Below are positions 10,394-19,224 of a stretch of 64,000 nucleotides of DNA, piece by piece (the first letter of the stretch is position 1; the number at the start of each line of letters is the position of its first letter). The position numbers and the translations under genes are program-made. The stretch lies in NCBI RefSeq assembly GCF_001426755.1, contig NZ_LMFJ01000001.1, forward strand, positions 2,686,357 through 2,750,356, written 5' to 3'. The notes beneath the pieces were generated by a model that worked only from the letters and a program-made list of their open reading frames with translations, was not told the origin of the DNA and made no database searches. The stretch is from Aeromicrobium sp. Root495 (GTDB taxonomy: Bacteria > Actinomycetota > Actinomycetes > Propionibacteriales > Nocardioidaceae).

Positions 10394-11350
10394 TCAGGGT
10401 GCCACAGGCGTGGGCGAGACCACGAGTCGCTCACCCTCCCGGCTGCAGGAGAGGCCGCCCGGGAGCTCGACCCGCACCTGCCCGTGCCAGTGCGTCACCA
10501 GACGGTCGAGCTCTGCGAGGTGCCCTGCGCCCAGCTCTCCGGCAGTCACTCCGGCGCCGAGGACGAACCGCCGGAGCACGCGGGACCGGAGCGCAGGAGG
10601 CAGCGCTGCCAGGGTGCGGACGTCGTCGGACGGGGCGACCTCGTCGGCGAGCTGATCCAGCAGGTCGACGTCGGGGCGCAGCAGGGACGCGGTCCTGGCC
10701 AGCGCCTCGGCGGCGCCCCCACCCAGCACGTCGTCGAGCAGCGGGAGGAGCTCGCGGCGGACCCGGACGCGGCGGAAGCGCGGGTCGAGGTTGTGCGGGT
10801 CCTCCCACCAGGCCAGGTCGTGGAGGACGCAGATCCGCTCGGTGTCGGAGCGACGCAGGGACAGGAGCGGGCGTCGCCACGGCCCGTCGACCGGCCGCAT
10901 GCCGGCGAGGGAGCGGGCGCCGCTGCCGCGCCCGAGGCCCAGCAGCACCGTCTCGGCTTGGTCGTCGAGCGTGTGCGCCAGGACGACCACCCCGTCGGGG
11001 CCGGCCGCGGCGAGCAGGGCCTCACGGCGTGCCTCGCGGGCCGCGGCCTCGGGGCCGCCGGGCCGCCCGGCCACCGCGACGGTCACGACGTCGGCGCGCA
11101 GGCCGAGCCGACGGACCTGCTCGGCGGCGCGGACGGCCACCGCGGCGGAACCCTCCTGGAGGCCGTGGTCGACCACGACGGCCCGGACCGGGCGACCGTC
11201 GCCCCGGGCCACGAAGGCCGCGACGGCCGCGAGGGCCAGCGAGTCGGCACCGCCGGAGACGCCCAGCACGACCGGCGCCCCGACGGGGTGGTCGGTCAGG
11301 ACCTCACGCAGGGCGCGACGTCCGGCGGACTCGGCGGCATCCAGGCGCAC
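10394..11350 (-). CDS. tilS: tRNA(Ile)-lysidine synthase
   Basis: 318 residues from GTG 11350. It lysylates the wobble C34 of tRNA-Ile(CAU) so that AUA is read as Ile. The ATP-PPi loop VLGVSGGADSLALA is near residue 28, and the later HTLDDQAET and RPLLSLRRSDTE motifs belong to the TilS catalytic core. Like other actinobacterial TilS it is short, with only a modest C-terminal extension. It lies 15 bp after the metalloprotease gene and is probably essential. Confidence 0.95.
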   Translation of the reverse strand: MRLDAAESAGRRALREVLTDHPVGAPVVLGVSGGADSLALAAVAAFVARGDGRPVRAVVVDHGLQEGSAAVAVRAAEQVRRLGLRADVVTVAVAGRPGGPEAAAREARREALLAAAGPDGVVVLAHTLDDQAETVLLGLGRGSGARSLAGMRPVDGPWRRPLLSLRRSDTERICVLHDLAWWEDPHNLDPRFRRVRVRRELLPLLDDVLGGGAAEALARTASLLRPDVDLLDQLADEVAPSDDVRTLAALPPALRSRVLRRFVLGAGVTAGELGAGHLAELDRLVTHWHGQVRVELPGGLSCSREGERLVVSPTPVAP

Positions 11351-11365
11351 GGCTCGAGGTCCGGA

Positions 11366-12406
11366 TCAGGGACGCACGCGGGCGACCCACGACGCCGGCT
11401 CGAGGATCTCGGCCTTCGACGGCAGGTTCTCCGGGCTCGCCCAGACGGCGGAGAACCCGTCGTGACCCACGGTGTCGACGACCTCACGGACGAAGACGGC
11501 GCCGTCGCGGTACTGGCGCATCTTGCCCTCGAGGCCGAGGAGCCGGCGGATGATGCGATCGATGCCGCCCGCGCCCTTGCGGCGCTCGTCGAACTTGCGG
11601 CGGATCTGCTGGACGGACGGCACGTAGTCGGGCCCCACGCCGTCCATCACGACGTCGGCGTGACCCTCGAGGAGCGACATGACACCCGTGATCCGGTCGA
11701 CGGCCGCCTTCTGGCGATCGTTCTGGAAGAGGTCGGCGATGGAGGCGTCGGACTCGCCCCGGACGATGCGGGCCAGCTCGCCCACGCCCTCGGAGAAGAA
11801 CTTCGAGACGGCCTGCGGGTCGAGCTCCGTGGCGTCGGTGAACTCGTCGAGCAGCCCCCGCACGTGGTCGCGCATCCACGGCACACCGGTGAACTGCAGC
11901 CGGTGGGTCTCCTCGTGCAGGCAGACCCAGAGCCGGAAGTCGTCGGGGTCGACGCCCAGCTTGCGCTCCACGTCGACGATGTTGGGGGCCACGAGCAGGA
12001 GCCGGCCCGCCTCGCCGTCGGGACCGGTCCAGAAGGGGTCGAACTGGCCGAGGACCTTGCTCGACATGAAGGCGAGGAGCCCGCCGAGCTCGGCGCCGCT
12101 CACGCGGCTGCCGACGGCCCGGCTGATGCGGTTGGGTGCCTGCTCGGCGAGCTTGGCGACCATGGGCTCGAGAAGGTCCTGGAACGAGCTCAGGTTGGCC
12201 TCGGTCCAGCGTCGGCGGTCCACCACGAGGACCGGTGCGGGCGTGCCGACGGCCTTGAGCCCGGTGTACTCGCTGACAGGCGCGGACGCGACCTCGGACG
12301 CGGAGCGCAGCCCCGCGACGACGTCGGCCGCCTCGTGGGGCTCCACCTCCGGCCCCGAGCCCGCAAAGGTGGCTGCCGTACGCCGCGCGACGTCCCAGTC
12401 GATCAT
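11366..12406 (-). CDS. Zincin-like metalloprotease (F420-associated DUF2342 family)
   Basis: 346 residues from ATG 12406. An upstream in-frame TTG adds only 3 residues and lies within a G-run that could act as ribosome site. The HEETHRLQF motif near residue 160 is an HEXXH zinc site, followed by WMRDHVRGLLDEF and a distal GVGELARIV helix, as in the actinobacterial family annotated as zinc-dependent metalloprotease or coenzyme F420 biosynthesis-associated protein. No signal peptide is visible. The family is regularly found beside dacB and tilS; its substrate is unknown. Its promoter region contains one copy of the 75-bp repeat. Confidence 0.85.
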   Translation of the reverse strand: MIDWDVARRTAATFAGSGPEVEPHEAADVVAGLRSASEVASAPVSEYTGLKAVGTPAPVLVVDRRRWTEANLSSFQDLLEPMVAKLAEQAPNRISRAVGSRVSGAELGGLLAFMSSKVLGQFDPFWTGPDGEAGRLLLVAPNIVDVERKLGVDPDDFRLWVCLHEETHRLQFTGVPWMRDHVRGLLDEFTDATELDPQAVSKFFSEGVGELARIVRGESDASIADLFQNDRQKAAVDRITGVMSLLEGHADVVMDGVGPDYVPSVQQIRRKFDERRKGAGGIDRIIRRLLGLEGKMRQYRDGAVFVREVVDTVGHDGFSAVWASPENLPSKAEILEPASWVARVRP

Positions 12407-12427
12407 GCCCCCCAACCTACGGCCCGA

Positions 12428-12502
12428 CGGTTTACCACGGGATGTTGGTAAACCGACCCATCCCTACGGAACCTTCCGTAGGGATGGGTCAGGTTGCCGA
12501 GG
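12428..12502 (-). repeat. 75-bp double-hairpin repeat, copy A
   Basis: This is one of three 75-bp copies in the window, oriented opposite to copies B and C. It contains a near-perfect long hairpin (GACCCATCCCTACGGAA and its complement) followed by a shorter one (CGGTTTACC and GGTAAACCG). It lies 5' of the metalloprotease gene and 3' of the AbiEi-like gene. By my hand alignment it differs from copy B at 7 positions and from copy C at 8. Confidence 0.9.
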
Positions 12503-12510
12503 GGAGCTCG

Positions 12511-13500
12511 TCACACCAACGGAATGACGACCCGGTTACGCCGATAGAGCGTGCGTGACCGCTCGCGATCGACGTTGATGCGTCGGGCGGTCGCGGGAGC
12601 CCTGTCGGGGAACAGCTCGACCCAGATCCACCGGGTCACCCCACGCTGGGTCGCTCGGACCCGGTCCTCGCGGATCTTCTCCTCCGACAGCTGCCGACCG
12701 GGGTCGTCGGTGAAGGAGTTGAGCCGGCCGTACTTCTGAAGTCCGTCGAACTCGCCGACGTGACTGCAGTCCTCCCAGTCGAAGTCCGTGCGGGCCACGA
12801 AGCTCCCCCGTTCGTCGCGGATCTCGACCTGGAGACTCGGCGCAGGTACACCGTGGCGCCAGAACATGTAGAACGACCGCGCTTCACCGGCGCTCTCCAG
12901 CCGGGCGTCGGAGAGCCGCACCGCCAGGCGCCCACGCCGCATGCCGGGCCACGCCGCATGGACCTCGACGAGCTCCTCCAGACGTCCGGCCTCGACCTGG
13001 CCCCGGCGCAGCGCCGAGCTGGCGAGCACGACCCCGGACTCGATGCCCACGGTCGTGCAGGTCTCCATCACCGTCCGCTCGATCGACGTGACGGCACAGC
13101 CGTCGACCATCTCGACCTCGTCGTCCTCGAGGTGCCCGGTGTGGAACACCACTCCCGCCTCCTTCTTGCCCTGGAGTCCGTCGCGTCGGGTCAGGTGGAC
13201 CTCGTGGACGGGCACGTCGAAGAGGTCGAGCCCGTGGAGCGCCGCGGCCGACTGGTGACTCGCGACCACGACGTCACCGAGCTTGTCGAGCAGCGACCGG
13301 ACGACGATGGCATGGCGTCCGGTGTCGTCGAGGCTCGTCCAGAGGTCGACCGGGACGTAGGTGCCGTGACGGACACGCACGAGCCGCTTCTGGGTGAGGG
13401 CCGCTCGGATCGCCTTGTCCGAGTAGCCGATGTCGTTGAGCTGGTGACGCATGATGTAGCCGCCGTTCTGGTGCGCCACGGCGGGAAGCAGATCATCCAT
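12511..13500 (-). CDS. AbiEi-like N-domain protein with nuclease-like C-terminus
   Basis: 329 residues from ATG 13500; a GTG at 13593 would add 31 residues without homology value. The N-terminus (about residues 1-75) is the winged-helix domain annotated as AbiEi-type antitoxin (NGGYIMRHQLNDIGYSDKAIRAAL, then VRHGTYVP). The C-terminus has DFDW, then GEFDGLQKYGR, resembling the acidic and ExK core of Vsr/DUF559-type endonucleases. No AbiEii toxin partner is adjacent, which is common for this actinobacterial family. The gene interrupts the otherwise conserved dacB-metalloprotease order and is bracketed by inverted 75-bp repeats, suggesting acquisition. Activity is unproven. Confidence 0.75.
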   Translation of the reverse strand: MDDLLPAVAHQNGGYIMRHQLNDIGYSDKAIRAALTQKRLVRVRHGTYVPVDLWTSLDDTGRHAIVVRSLLDKLGDVVVASHQSAAALHGLDLFDVPVHEVHLTRRDGLQGKKEAGVVFHTGHLEDDEVEMVDGCAVTSIERTVMETCTTVGIESGVVLASSALRRGQVEAGRLEELVEVHAAWPGMRRGRLAVRLSDARLESAGEARSFYMFWRHGVPAPSLQVEIRDERGSFVARTDFDWEDCSHVGEFDGLQKYGRLNSFTDDPGRQLSEEKIREDRVRATQRGVTRWIWVELFPDRAPATARRINVDRERSRTLYRRNRVVIPLV

Positions 13501-13596
13501 CCCTCGAAGGTCGCCGAGAGCGTCGTCCGGCGGAACCCTCGCGAGGGTCGGGTGTGGACGGCAGATCGTCGCCGATGCGCCTGTGGAAACCACTCA

Positions 13597-13671
13597 CCTC
13601 GGCAACCTGACCCAGACCTCCGGAAGCTTCCGTAGGGATGGGTCGGTTTACCAACCCACCGTGGTAAACCG
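13597..13671 (+). repeat. 75-bp double-hairpin repeat, copy B
   Basis: This copy is inverted relative to copy A, ends 3 bp before the dacB stop and lies upstream of the AbiEi-like gene. The central palindrome CGGAAGCTTCCG and the second hairpin are intact, but the outer stem of the first hairpin is disrupted (CAGACCTC in place of CATCCCTA). Confidence 0.9.
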
Positions 13672-13674
13672 GGG

Positions 13675-15081
13675 TCAGGGGAGGTTGGCGAGGGCGACGG
13701 CGAGGTCGTCGAGGGCCGCCTGGGTGACGAAGGGGTTGATGTCCTTCGTGGCGTCGGTCATGACGCTGAAGGCCAGCGGAGCACCGCTGCGGGTGGTGAC
13801 CATCCCGGCGATCGCGTGCACCCCGGTGAGGGTCCCGGTCTTGGCGCGCACGGAGCCGCGCGCCGCTCCGGCGTCGGAGAAGCGGTTCTTGAGCGTCCCG
13901 CTGAAGCCGCCCACCGGGATGTCGGTCACGAGCGACGAGGTCCGGGCGCGGGTGGGCGCGAGAGCCACGACGCGTGCGAGCGTGCTGGGGGCGATGCGGT
14001 TCTTGCGCGAGAGCCCGCTGCCGTCGGTGAGGACGAGTCCCTTCACGCCGACGCCGGCGTCGGCGAGGACCTTCTCGATCGCCGTGGCCCCTCCGGCGAA
14101 GCTGCCCGGCTCGCTCTCCGCGAGCCCGACGTGGCGCAGCACGACCTCGGAGGCCTCGTTGTCGCTCGTGACGAGGAGCGACTCCACGACCTGGGCGAGC
14201 GTGGCGCTCTCGACCCGGGCCACCTCGCGCGCGCCCGACGGCGCCTGGGCCTCCTCCGAGCCGTCGGCGACGTCGATGCCGCGCGAGGCGAGCTCGGCCG
14301 CGAAGGCGTCGGCGGCGTCCTGGGCCGGGTCGTCGGAGCGGCCGCCCCCGGAGAGACGCCCCTCGTCGATCCACAGCGCCCCGATGCGCGTGACGATGCC
14401 GGCCGGGACGTAGTCCTTCTCCCATGCGGTGCTGGCCTCGGGGCCGGAGAACAGAGACGTGTCGTGGCGCAGCGAGACCTTCTCGACGCCGGCCCTCCTC
14501 AGGGCCGTCGCCGTGCGGGCCGCGAGCACGCTGAGCTCGGCACGTTCGACGCGCGGCGCGCCCTTGCCTCGCTTGCGCACCAGGTACGGGTCACCCCCGC
14601 CCACGAGGGTCAGTCGGGATCCGTCGCGGACCACCGTCGTGGCGAAGCGTTGCTGGGGGTCGATCGCCGACAGGGCGGCATAGGCCGTGAGGAGCTTCGT
14701 GGTGGAGGCCGGCACGAGCGCGGCAGGCCCCTCCTCCACCAGGACGTCGGACGGCTCGCCGACCGAGACGCGCGAGACCGCCACGCCGACCCGAGGGCCG
14801 AGGGCGTCGGTGTTCCTCAGCGCGGAGTCGACGGCCCTGCGCACGGCCGCGGCGCCGGGACCGTCGGCCGAGACCTCGCGGACGGAGGCGTCACCCGCGC
14901 GCGCGGACCCCAGCCCGACCGGCGCGGCGACGGCCTCCGGACCGCACTCACCGCCACAGATGAGGCCGTTCAACGAACCGCGCGACCAGGCCACCCGCAC
15001 CGAGACGGCCACCAGGACGATCACGAGCGCGACGACCAGCAGCGCCCTCGCGCTGACCCTGCCACCGTTCTGCGACGTCAC
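13675..15081 (-). CDS. dacB: D-alanyl-D-alanine carboxypeptidase/endopeptidase (PBP4 type)
   Basis: 468 residues. This penicillin-binding protein trims or cleaves peptidoglycan cross-links outside the membrane. An N-terminal membrane anchor ([20 protein letters not shown]) is followed by SxxK in PASTTKLL near residue 125, SDN in VTSDNEASE near 320 and KTGTL near 423, all intact. I chose GTG 15081 because TAGTCT lies 7 nt upstream, the leaderless pattern; GTG at 15099 is an alternative. It is divergent from ppa. PBP4-type (S13 family) assignment rests on the motif spacing. Confidence 0.93.
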   Translation of the reverse strand: MTSQNGGRVSARALLVVALVIVLVAVSVRVAWSRGSLNGLICGGECGPEAVAAPVGLGSARAGDASVREVSADGPGAAAVRRAVDSALRNTDALGPRVGVAVSRVSVGEPSDVLVEEGPAALVPASTTKLLTAYAALSAIDPQQRFATTVVRDGSRLTLVGGGDPYLVRKRGKGAPRVERAELSVLAARTATALRRAGVEKVSLRHDTSLFSGPEASTAWEKDYVPAGIVTRIGALWIDEGRLSGGGRSDDPAQDAADAFAAELASRGIDVADGSEEAQAPSGAREVARVESATLAQVVESLLVTSDNEASEVVLRHVGLAESEPGSFAGGATAIEKVLADAGVGVKGLVLTDGSGLSRKNRIAPSTLARVVALAPTRARTSSLVTDIPVGGFSGTLKNRFSDAGAARGSVRAKTGTLTGVHAIAGMVTTRSGAPLAFSVMTDATKDINPFVTQAALDDLAVALANLP

Positions 15082-15088
15082 GTGCGCC

Positions 15089-15094
15089 AGACTA
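15089..15094 (-). promoter_or_regulatory. -10 box of leaderless dacB promoter
   Basis: TAGTCT on the minus strand lies 7 nt before GTG 15081, supporting a leaderless dacB mRNA and the chosen start. Confidence 0.45.
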
Positions 15095-15182
15095 TGCACT
15101 GACACCGCTGCGCCCGGACAGGGCGCGCGGTCACTGTTCTGCAACCGGCACAACCACCGACACAGGAAGAGGGGTGGGCCCC

Positions 15183-15674
15183 ATGGAGTTCGACGTCACC
15201 GTGGAGATCCCCAAGGGCGAGCGCAACAAGTACGAGGTCGATCACGCGACCCACCGCATCCGCCTGGATCGCACCCTGTTCACCGCCACGCAGTACCCGG
15301 CCGACTACGGCTTCATCGACGACACCCTGGGCCTCGACGGCGACCCGCTCGACGCCCTCGTGCTGCTCGCCACGCCCACGTTCCCGGGCTGCGTCATCCG
15401 CGCCCGCGCCATCGGCATGTTCCGCATGACCGACGAGGCCGGCGGAGACGACAAGGTCCTGTGCGTGCCTGCCACGGACCCGCGCCAGGAGCACCTGCGC
15501 GACATCCACCACGTGCCCGAGTTCGACCGTCTCGAGATCGAGCACTTCTTCACCGTCTACAAGGACCTCGAGCCCGGCAAGTCCGTCGAGGGTGCCTCGT
15601 GGACCGGTCGCTCCGAGGCCGAGGCCGAGGTGCGTCGCAGCTACAAGCGCTTCGAGGACAACGGCGGCTACTGA
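15183..15674 (+). CDS. ppa: Inorganic pyrophosphatase (family I)
   Basis: 163 residues from ATG 15183, with AGAGGGG 8 nt upstream. A GTG three codons earlier is not preferred. It hydrolyses pyrophosphate and drives biosynthetic reactions. [29 protein letters not shown] and the active-site motif [10 protein letters not shown] near residue 53 are the family I signature; the metal-binding aspartates are present. Divergent from dacB and closed by a strong hairpin. Confidence 0.97.
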   Translation: MEFDVTVEIPKGERNKYEVDHATHRIRLDRTLFTATQYPADYGFIDDTLGLDGDPLDALVLLATPTFPGCVIRARAIGMFRMTDEAGGDDKVLCVPATDPRQEHLRDIHHVPEFDRLEIEHFFTVYKDLEPGKSVEGASWTGRSEAEAEVRRSYKRFEDNGGY

Positions 15675-15687
15675 GCCACGTCCCACG

Positions 15688-15727
15688 AACGACGCCCCCG
15701 AGCCAGCGGCTCGGGGGCGTCGTCGTT
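15688..15727. terminator. Bidirectional terminator hairpin ppa/tetR
   Basis: ACGACGCCCCCGAGCC, a short loop and GGCTCGGGGGCGTCGT form a very stable stem between two convergent genes, with only a short T-poor tail. Confidence 0.75.
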
Positions 15728-15734
15728 CCGGGGG

Positions 15735-16346
15735 TCAGTCGACGCGCGAGCCGCGCAGGAGGGCCCGCATGGTGTCGGCGAAGACGTCGACGTCGAGCTG
15801 GTTGTCGAGGGAGCGCATGGCACCGAGGCCGATGCCGAGGCTCAGCAGCGCCGTGGCGCCCTTCTGCGCGTCGAGCGTGAGCTCGATGCCCTCGTCGGCG
15901 ACGACACGGCGGATCAGGTCGGCCGAGGAGGACACGAGCATGCGGTGCCGCTTGACCAGCTCGGTGGCGACCCACGGGCTCTGGCGCGCGACCGCCGCGA
16001 ACTCCACCTCGAGCGCCGTCCAGCGCGGGTGACCGAGCTTCTCGCGAGCCCAGGCAGCGAAGGCGTCGATCCGGCCGTCGAGGTCGGCGTCGACCGTGAA
16101 GGCCTCGACGATGCCCTGCACCTGCTCCTCGTGGATGGTGTCGAGCACCGCCATGCAGAGCTCCTCCTTGCCGGAGAAGTTGGAGTACACGGCGCCCTTG
16201 GAGAACCCGGCCGCCACGGCCACCTTCTCGAGCGAGGTGGCGGCGTAGCCGTCGGACAGGAACAGGTCCCGCGCCACCTCGATGAGGCTCTCGCGCGTCT
16301 GGGCCTGCCGCTCGGCGCGGGTGGTCCGCGTCATCTCGACACTCAC
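15735..16346 (-). CDS. TetR-family transcriptional regulator
   Basis: 203 residues from GTG 16346, with GGAG 6 nt upstream. The N-terminal HTH (residues ~15-60) reads SLIEVARDLFLSDGYAATSLEKVA then GFSKGAVYSNFSGKEEL, typical of TetR. The C-terminal ligand domain has no recognisable specificity. It is divergent from the monooxygenase operon, and the shared promoter region contains a strong inverted repeat overlapping the monooxygenase start. It is therefore the likely repressor of that operon and of itself. The inducer is unknown; substrates of the neighbouring oxygenases are candidates. Confidence 0.9.
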   Translation of the reverse strand: MSVEMTRTTRAERQAQTRESLIEVARDLFLSDGYAATSLEKVAVAAGFSKGAVYSNFSGKEELCMAVLDTIHEEQVQGIVEAFTVDADLDGRIDAFAAWAREKLGHPRWTALEVEFAAVARQSPWVATELVKRHRMLVSSSADLIRRVVADEGIELTLDAQKGATALLSLGIGLGAMRSLDNQLDVDVFADTMRALLRGSRVD

Positions 16347-16382
16347 GGGCTTCTCCAGGGGAGCTAGTCGGACCTCGGGGTC

Positions 16383-16435
16383 GAGATCACATGGACGAGT
16401 ATTCCAGATACCGATAGTATCCGAAATGTGATCTC
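16383..16435. promoter_or_regulatory. Nested inverted-repeat operator and promoter of the BVMO operon
   Basis: A perfect 10-bp inverted repeat, GAGATCACAT (16383-16392) and ATGTGATCTC (16426-16435), encloses a second one, GATAC-N5-GTATC (16407-16421). TAGTAT (16415-16420) lies 7 nt before the GTG start, with TGGACG 17 nt upstream as a possible -35, so the inner repeat overlaps the -10 box and the outer arm includes the start codon. This fits TetR binding that blocks a leaderless promoter. Confidence 0.6.
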
Positions 16436-17894
16436 TACTGACATCCTCATCGTCGGCACCGGCTTCTCGGGCATGGGCATGGCCATGAAGCTCCGCGAGT
16501 CCGGCCGTTCCGACTTCATCGTGATCGAGAAGGCCGACGACGTGGGCGGGACGTGGCGCGACAACACGTACCCCGGCGCCGAGTGCGACATCCAGTCCCA
16601 CATGTACTCCTTCTCCTACGAGCTCAACCCCGGCTGGAGCCGCGAGTACTCCGCGCAGCCGGAGATCTGGGCCTACATGCAGGACGTCGCCCGCAAGAAC
16701 GGGCTGTACGAGCTCATCCACTTCAACACCGAGCTCCAGGGCGCCGTGTGGGACGAGGACCGGCTCCGCTGGACCGTCACCACGAGCCAGGAGACCTACG
16801 ACACCCGCGTGCTCATCTCGGGCATCGGCGGGCTCCACATCCCCAACATCCCGAAGCTCAAGGGCGCCGAGACGTTCACCGGCCCGCACTTCCACTCCGC
16901 GCAGTGGCAGCACGACGTCGACCTGACCGGCAAGAAGGTCGCCGTCATCGGCACCGGTGCGAGCGCCATCCAGTTCCTGCCGCAGATCGCACCCCACGTC
17001 GGCTCCCTCGACGTGTACCAGCGCACCGCGCCCTGGGTGGTGCCCAAGCACAACCACGACATCGAGGGTCGCAAGAAGGCCTTCGTCTCCAAGCTCCCCG
17101 GCGGGACGCGGCTCTACCGCAACAGCCGCTACTGGCTCAACGAGGCGCAGCAGCTGGGCTTCACCGGCCCCCTGCAGAACATCACGAGCATCATGGAGAA
17201 GAAGGTCTCGGGCTACATCCGCAAGACGGTGAACGACCCCGAGGTCGCCGAGAAGCTCATCCCCGACTACCGCCTGGGCTGCAAGCGCGTCCTCAAGACC
17301 GACAACTACATCCCCATCTACAACCGCGACAACGTCTCCCTGCAGACCGAGGGCATCGAGGAGATCCGTCCCGACGGGATCCTCGGCAAGGACGGCGTCT
17401 TCCGCGAGGCCGACGTCATCATCTACGGCACGGGCTTCCACGTGACCGACGCCTTCGAGTGGGTCCACGTCACCGGCAAGGGCGGCCGCGACCTCTCCGA
17501 GACGTTCAAGAAAGAGGGCATCGAGACCTACCTCGGCATCTCCGTGGCGCACTTCCCGAACTTCTTCTTCATGCTCGGCCCCAACACGGCCCTCGGCCAC
17601 AACTCGGTCGTCTTCATGATCGAGCAGCAGACCAAGTGGATCATCTCGATGCTCGACACCATGACCGAGCGCGGCGCGCAGGCGGTGGAGCCGACGCCCG
17701 AGGCGCAGCACGAGTTCAACGAGGAGCTCCAGGCCAAGGTCAGCAAGGGCGTGTGGAGCCAGGGCGGCTGCACCAGCTGGTACCTCGACAGCCAGGGCAA
17801 GAACCGCACCATCTGGCCGGGCTTCACGTTCCGCTACTGGTGGGCCACCCGGAACATCGAGGAGCGCGACTTCGCGTGGGAGAGGGCGGCCTAG
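16428..17894 (+). CDS. Flavin-containing Baeyer-Villiger-type monooxygenase
   Basis: 488 residues from GTG 16428. The family inserts oxygen next to a ketone, or hydroxylates, using FAD and NADPH. FAD Rossmann motif GTGFSGMG is at 10-17, EKADDVGGTW at 34-43 and the NADPH motif GTGASA at 175-180. The BVMO fingerprint FxGxxxHxxxW is at 150-160 (the usual following Pro is replaced by Gln). It is cytoplasmic. It is first in an operon with a P450 (3-bp gap) and a quinone oxidoreductase-like gene, so it probably works in oxidative breakdown of a hydrophobic cyclic or long-chain compound; the substrate is unknown. Confidence 0.88.
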   Translation: MISTDILIVGTGFSGMGMAMKLRESGRSDFIVIEKADDVGGTWRDNTYPGAECDIQSHMYSFSYELNPGWSREYSAQPEIWAYMQDVARKNGLYELIHFNTELQGAVWDEDRLRWTVTTSQETYDTRVLISGIGGLHIPNIPKLKGAETFTGPHFHSAQWQHDVDLTGKKVAVIGTGASAIQFLPQIAPHVGSLDVYQRTAPWVVPKHNHDIEGRKKAFVSKLPGGTRLYRNSRYWLNEAQQLGFTGPLQNITSIMEKKVSGYIRKTVNDPEVAEKLIPDYRLGCKRVLKTDNYIPIYNRDNVSLQTEGIEEIRPDGILGKDGVFREADVIIYGTGFHVTDAFEWVHVTGKGGRDLSETFKKEGIETYLGISVAHFPNFFFMLGPNTALGHNSVVFMIEQQTKWIISMLDTMTERGAQAVEPTPEAQHEFNEELQAKVSKGVWSQGGCTSWYLDSQGKNRTIWPGFTFRYWWATRNIEERDFAWERAA

Positions 17895-17897
17895 GTC

Positions 17898-19214
17898 ATG
17901 GCGGGCAGGAGCGGCTACGACATCCCTGACGGCCCCCGGGGCAACAACCTCTGGATGACCAACCGGTTCATGCGCAACCGCGGGCCACTCGTCCGCGACG
18001 CCCACGCCCGCTACGGCGACACCTTCTCGGTCCAGATCCTCCCAGGGCCGCGCACCATCGTGATCTTCAGCGACCCGGCCGACGTCAAGGAGATCTTCTC
18101 CTCGGACCCGTCGCAGTTCTACGCCGGACAGGGCAACGCCATCCTCAAGCCGGTCATGGGCGACCACTCGCTCCTGCTCGTCGACGGCGAGGAGCACACG
18201 CGCGCCCGCAAGCTGCTCATGCCGGCCTTCACGGGACCCGCCATGCGCGGCTACCGGCCGTTGGTCGAGGGCATCGCCAAGCAGGCCGTCGAGTCGTGGG
18301 AGCCCGGGCAGCGCATCGTCACGCTCGACGCCATGAACGCCATCACGCTCGACGTCATCCTGCAGGTGGTCTTCGGCGTGACCGACGAGGAGCGGCTCAC
18401 GGCCCTGCGGCCCAGGTTCACCCGCATCGTCGACATCGACGCGAGCGTCCTGCTGTCGTGGATCTTCCCCCGGTTGCGCAAGGTGCCGCCGTGGCGCGGG
18501 TTCTTCACCAACCTGCGCGAGGTCGACGAGCTCCTCTACGCCGTCATCCGCGAGCGTCGACAGGCCCACGACCTCGAGGGCCGCGACGACGTCCTGTCCC
18601 GGCTCCTGCGCGTGGGCGACGACGACCCCGACACCACGCCCCTCACCGACGAGGAGATGCGCGACCAGCTCGTCACGCTCCTCCTCGCGGGGCACGAGAC
18701 CACGGCCTCGGCCCTGTCCTGGACCCTGCACGAGCTGGGGCTGAACCCCGAGCTCCTGAAGCGCGCCCTCGTGGCGGCCGACACCGGCGACGAGGCCTTC
18801 CTCGAGGCCTGCGTCAAGGAGGCCATGCGCCTGCACCCCATCATCGACTTCGTGGCTCGCACGCTGCAGAGCGACCAGACCGTCGGCGGCCGGCGCCTGC
18901 CGAAGGGCACCACCGTGGCGCCGTCGATCATGCTGTCCCACAGCCGCGAGGCCACCTTCGCCGACGCCCACGAGTACCGGCCCGACCGGTTCCTCGACGC
19001 CGATGCCAAGGTCTCGTCGCACACGTGGATCCCGTTCGGCGGAGGTGTGCGCCGCTGCATCGGCGCCGCGTTCTCGCTCATGGAGGGCACCGTCGTGCTG
19101 CGCGAGGTGCTGCTGCGCCACGGCGTCTTCACCGAGCAGCCCACTGCCCCGCGCCTGCGCAACATCACCAACGTCCCCGACGACAAGGCGCCGGTCGTCC
19201 TGCTCGCCCGCTAG
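17898..19214 (+). CDS. Cytochrome P450
   Basis: 438 residues from ATG 17898. Soluble heme monooxygenase: the I-helix oxygen-activation motif AGHETT is at 264-269, ExxR at 308-311 (KEAMR), and the heme-binding loop FGGGVRRCIG at 380-389 with Cys387 as thiolate ligand. There is no membrane anchor and no fused reductase or ferredoxin, so it needs redox partners from elsewhere. It lies 3 bp after the Baeyer-Villiger enzyme, implying the two act on the same compound. The CYP family cannot be fixed without a search. Confidence 0.95.
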   Translation: MAGRSGYDIPDGPRGNNLWMTNRFMRNRGPLVRDAHARYGDTFSVQILPGPRTIVIFSDPADVKEIFSSDPSQFYAGQGNAILKPVMGDHSLLLVDGEEHTRARKLLMPAFTGPAMRGYRPLVEGIAKQAVESWEPGQRIVTLDAMNAITLDVILQVVFGVTDEERLTALRPRFTRIVDIDASVLLSWIFPRLRKVPPWRGFFTNLREVDELLYAVIRERRQAHDLEGRDDVLSRLLRVGDDDPDTTPLTDEEMRDQLVTLLLAGHETTASALSWTLHELGLNPELLKRALVAADTGDEAFLEACVKEAMRLHPIIDFVARTLQSDQTVGGRRLPKGTTVAPSIMLSHSREATFADAHEYRPDRFLDADAKVSSHTWIPFGGGVRRCIGAAFSLMEGTVVLREVLLRHGVFTEQPTAPRLRNITNVPDDKAPVVLLAR

Positions 19215-19217
19215 GGT
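19212..19217 (+). promoter_or_regulatory. -10 box overlapping the P450 stop
   Basis: TAGGGT includes the P450 TAG stop and lies 7 nt before ATG 19225, so the oxidoreductase may also be expressed from an internal leaderless promoter. Confidence 0.35.
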
Positions 19218-19224
19218 CGGCCAC

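Noticed and set aside
10390..10434. Longer hpt start at GTG 10434
   Set aside because: It would overlap tilS by 41 bp and adds residues absent from typical Hpt proteins; GTG 10389 follows the tilS stop directly.
12511..13500. Complete type IV toxin-antitoxin pair
   Set aside because: No AbiEii-type toxin is adjacent; neighbours are dacB and the metalloprotease.
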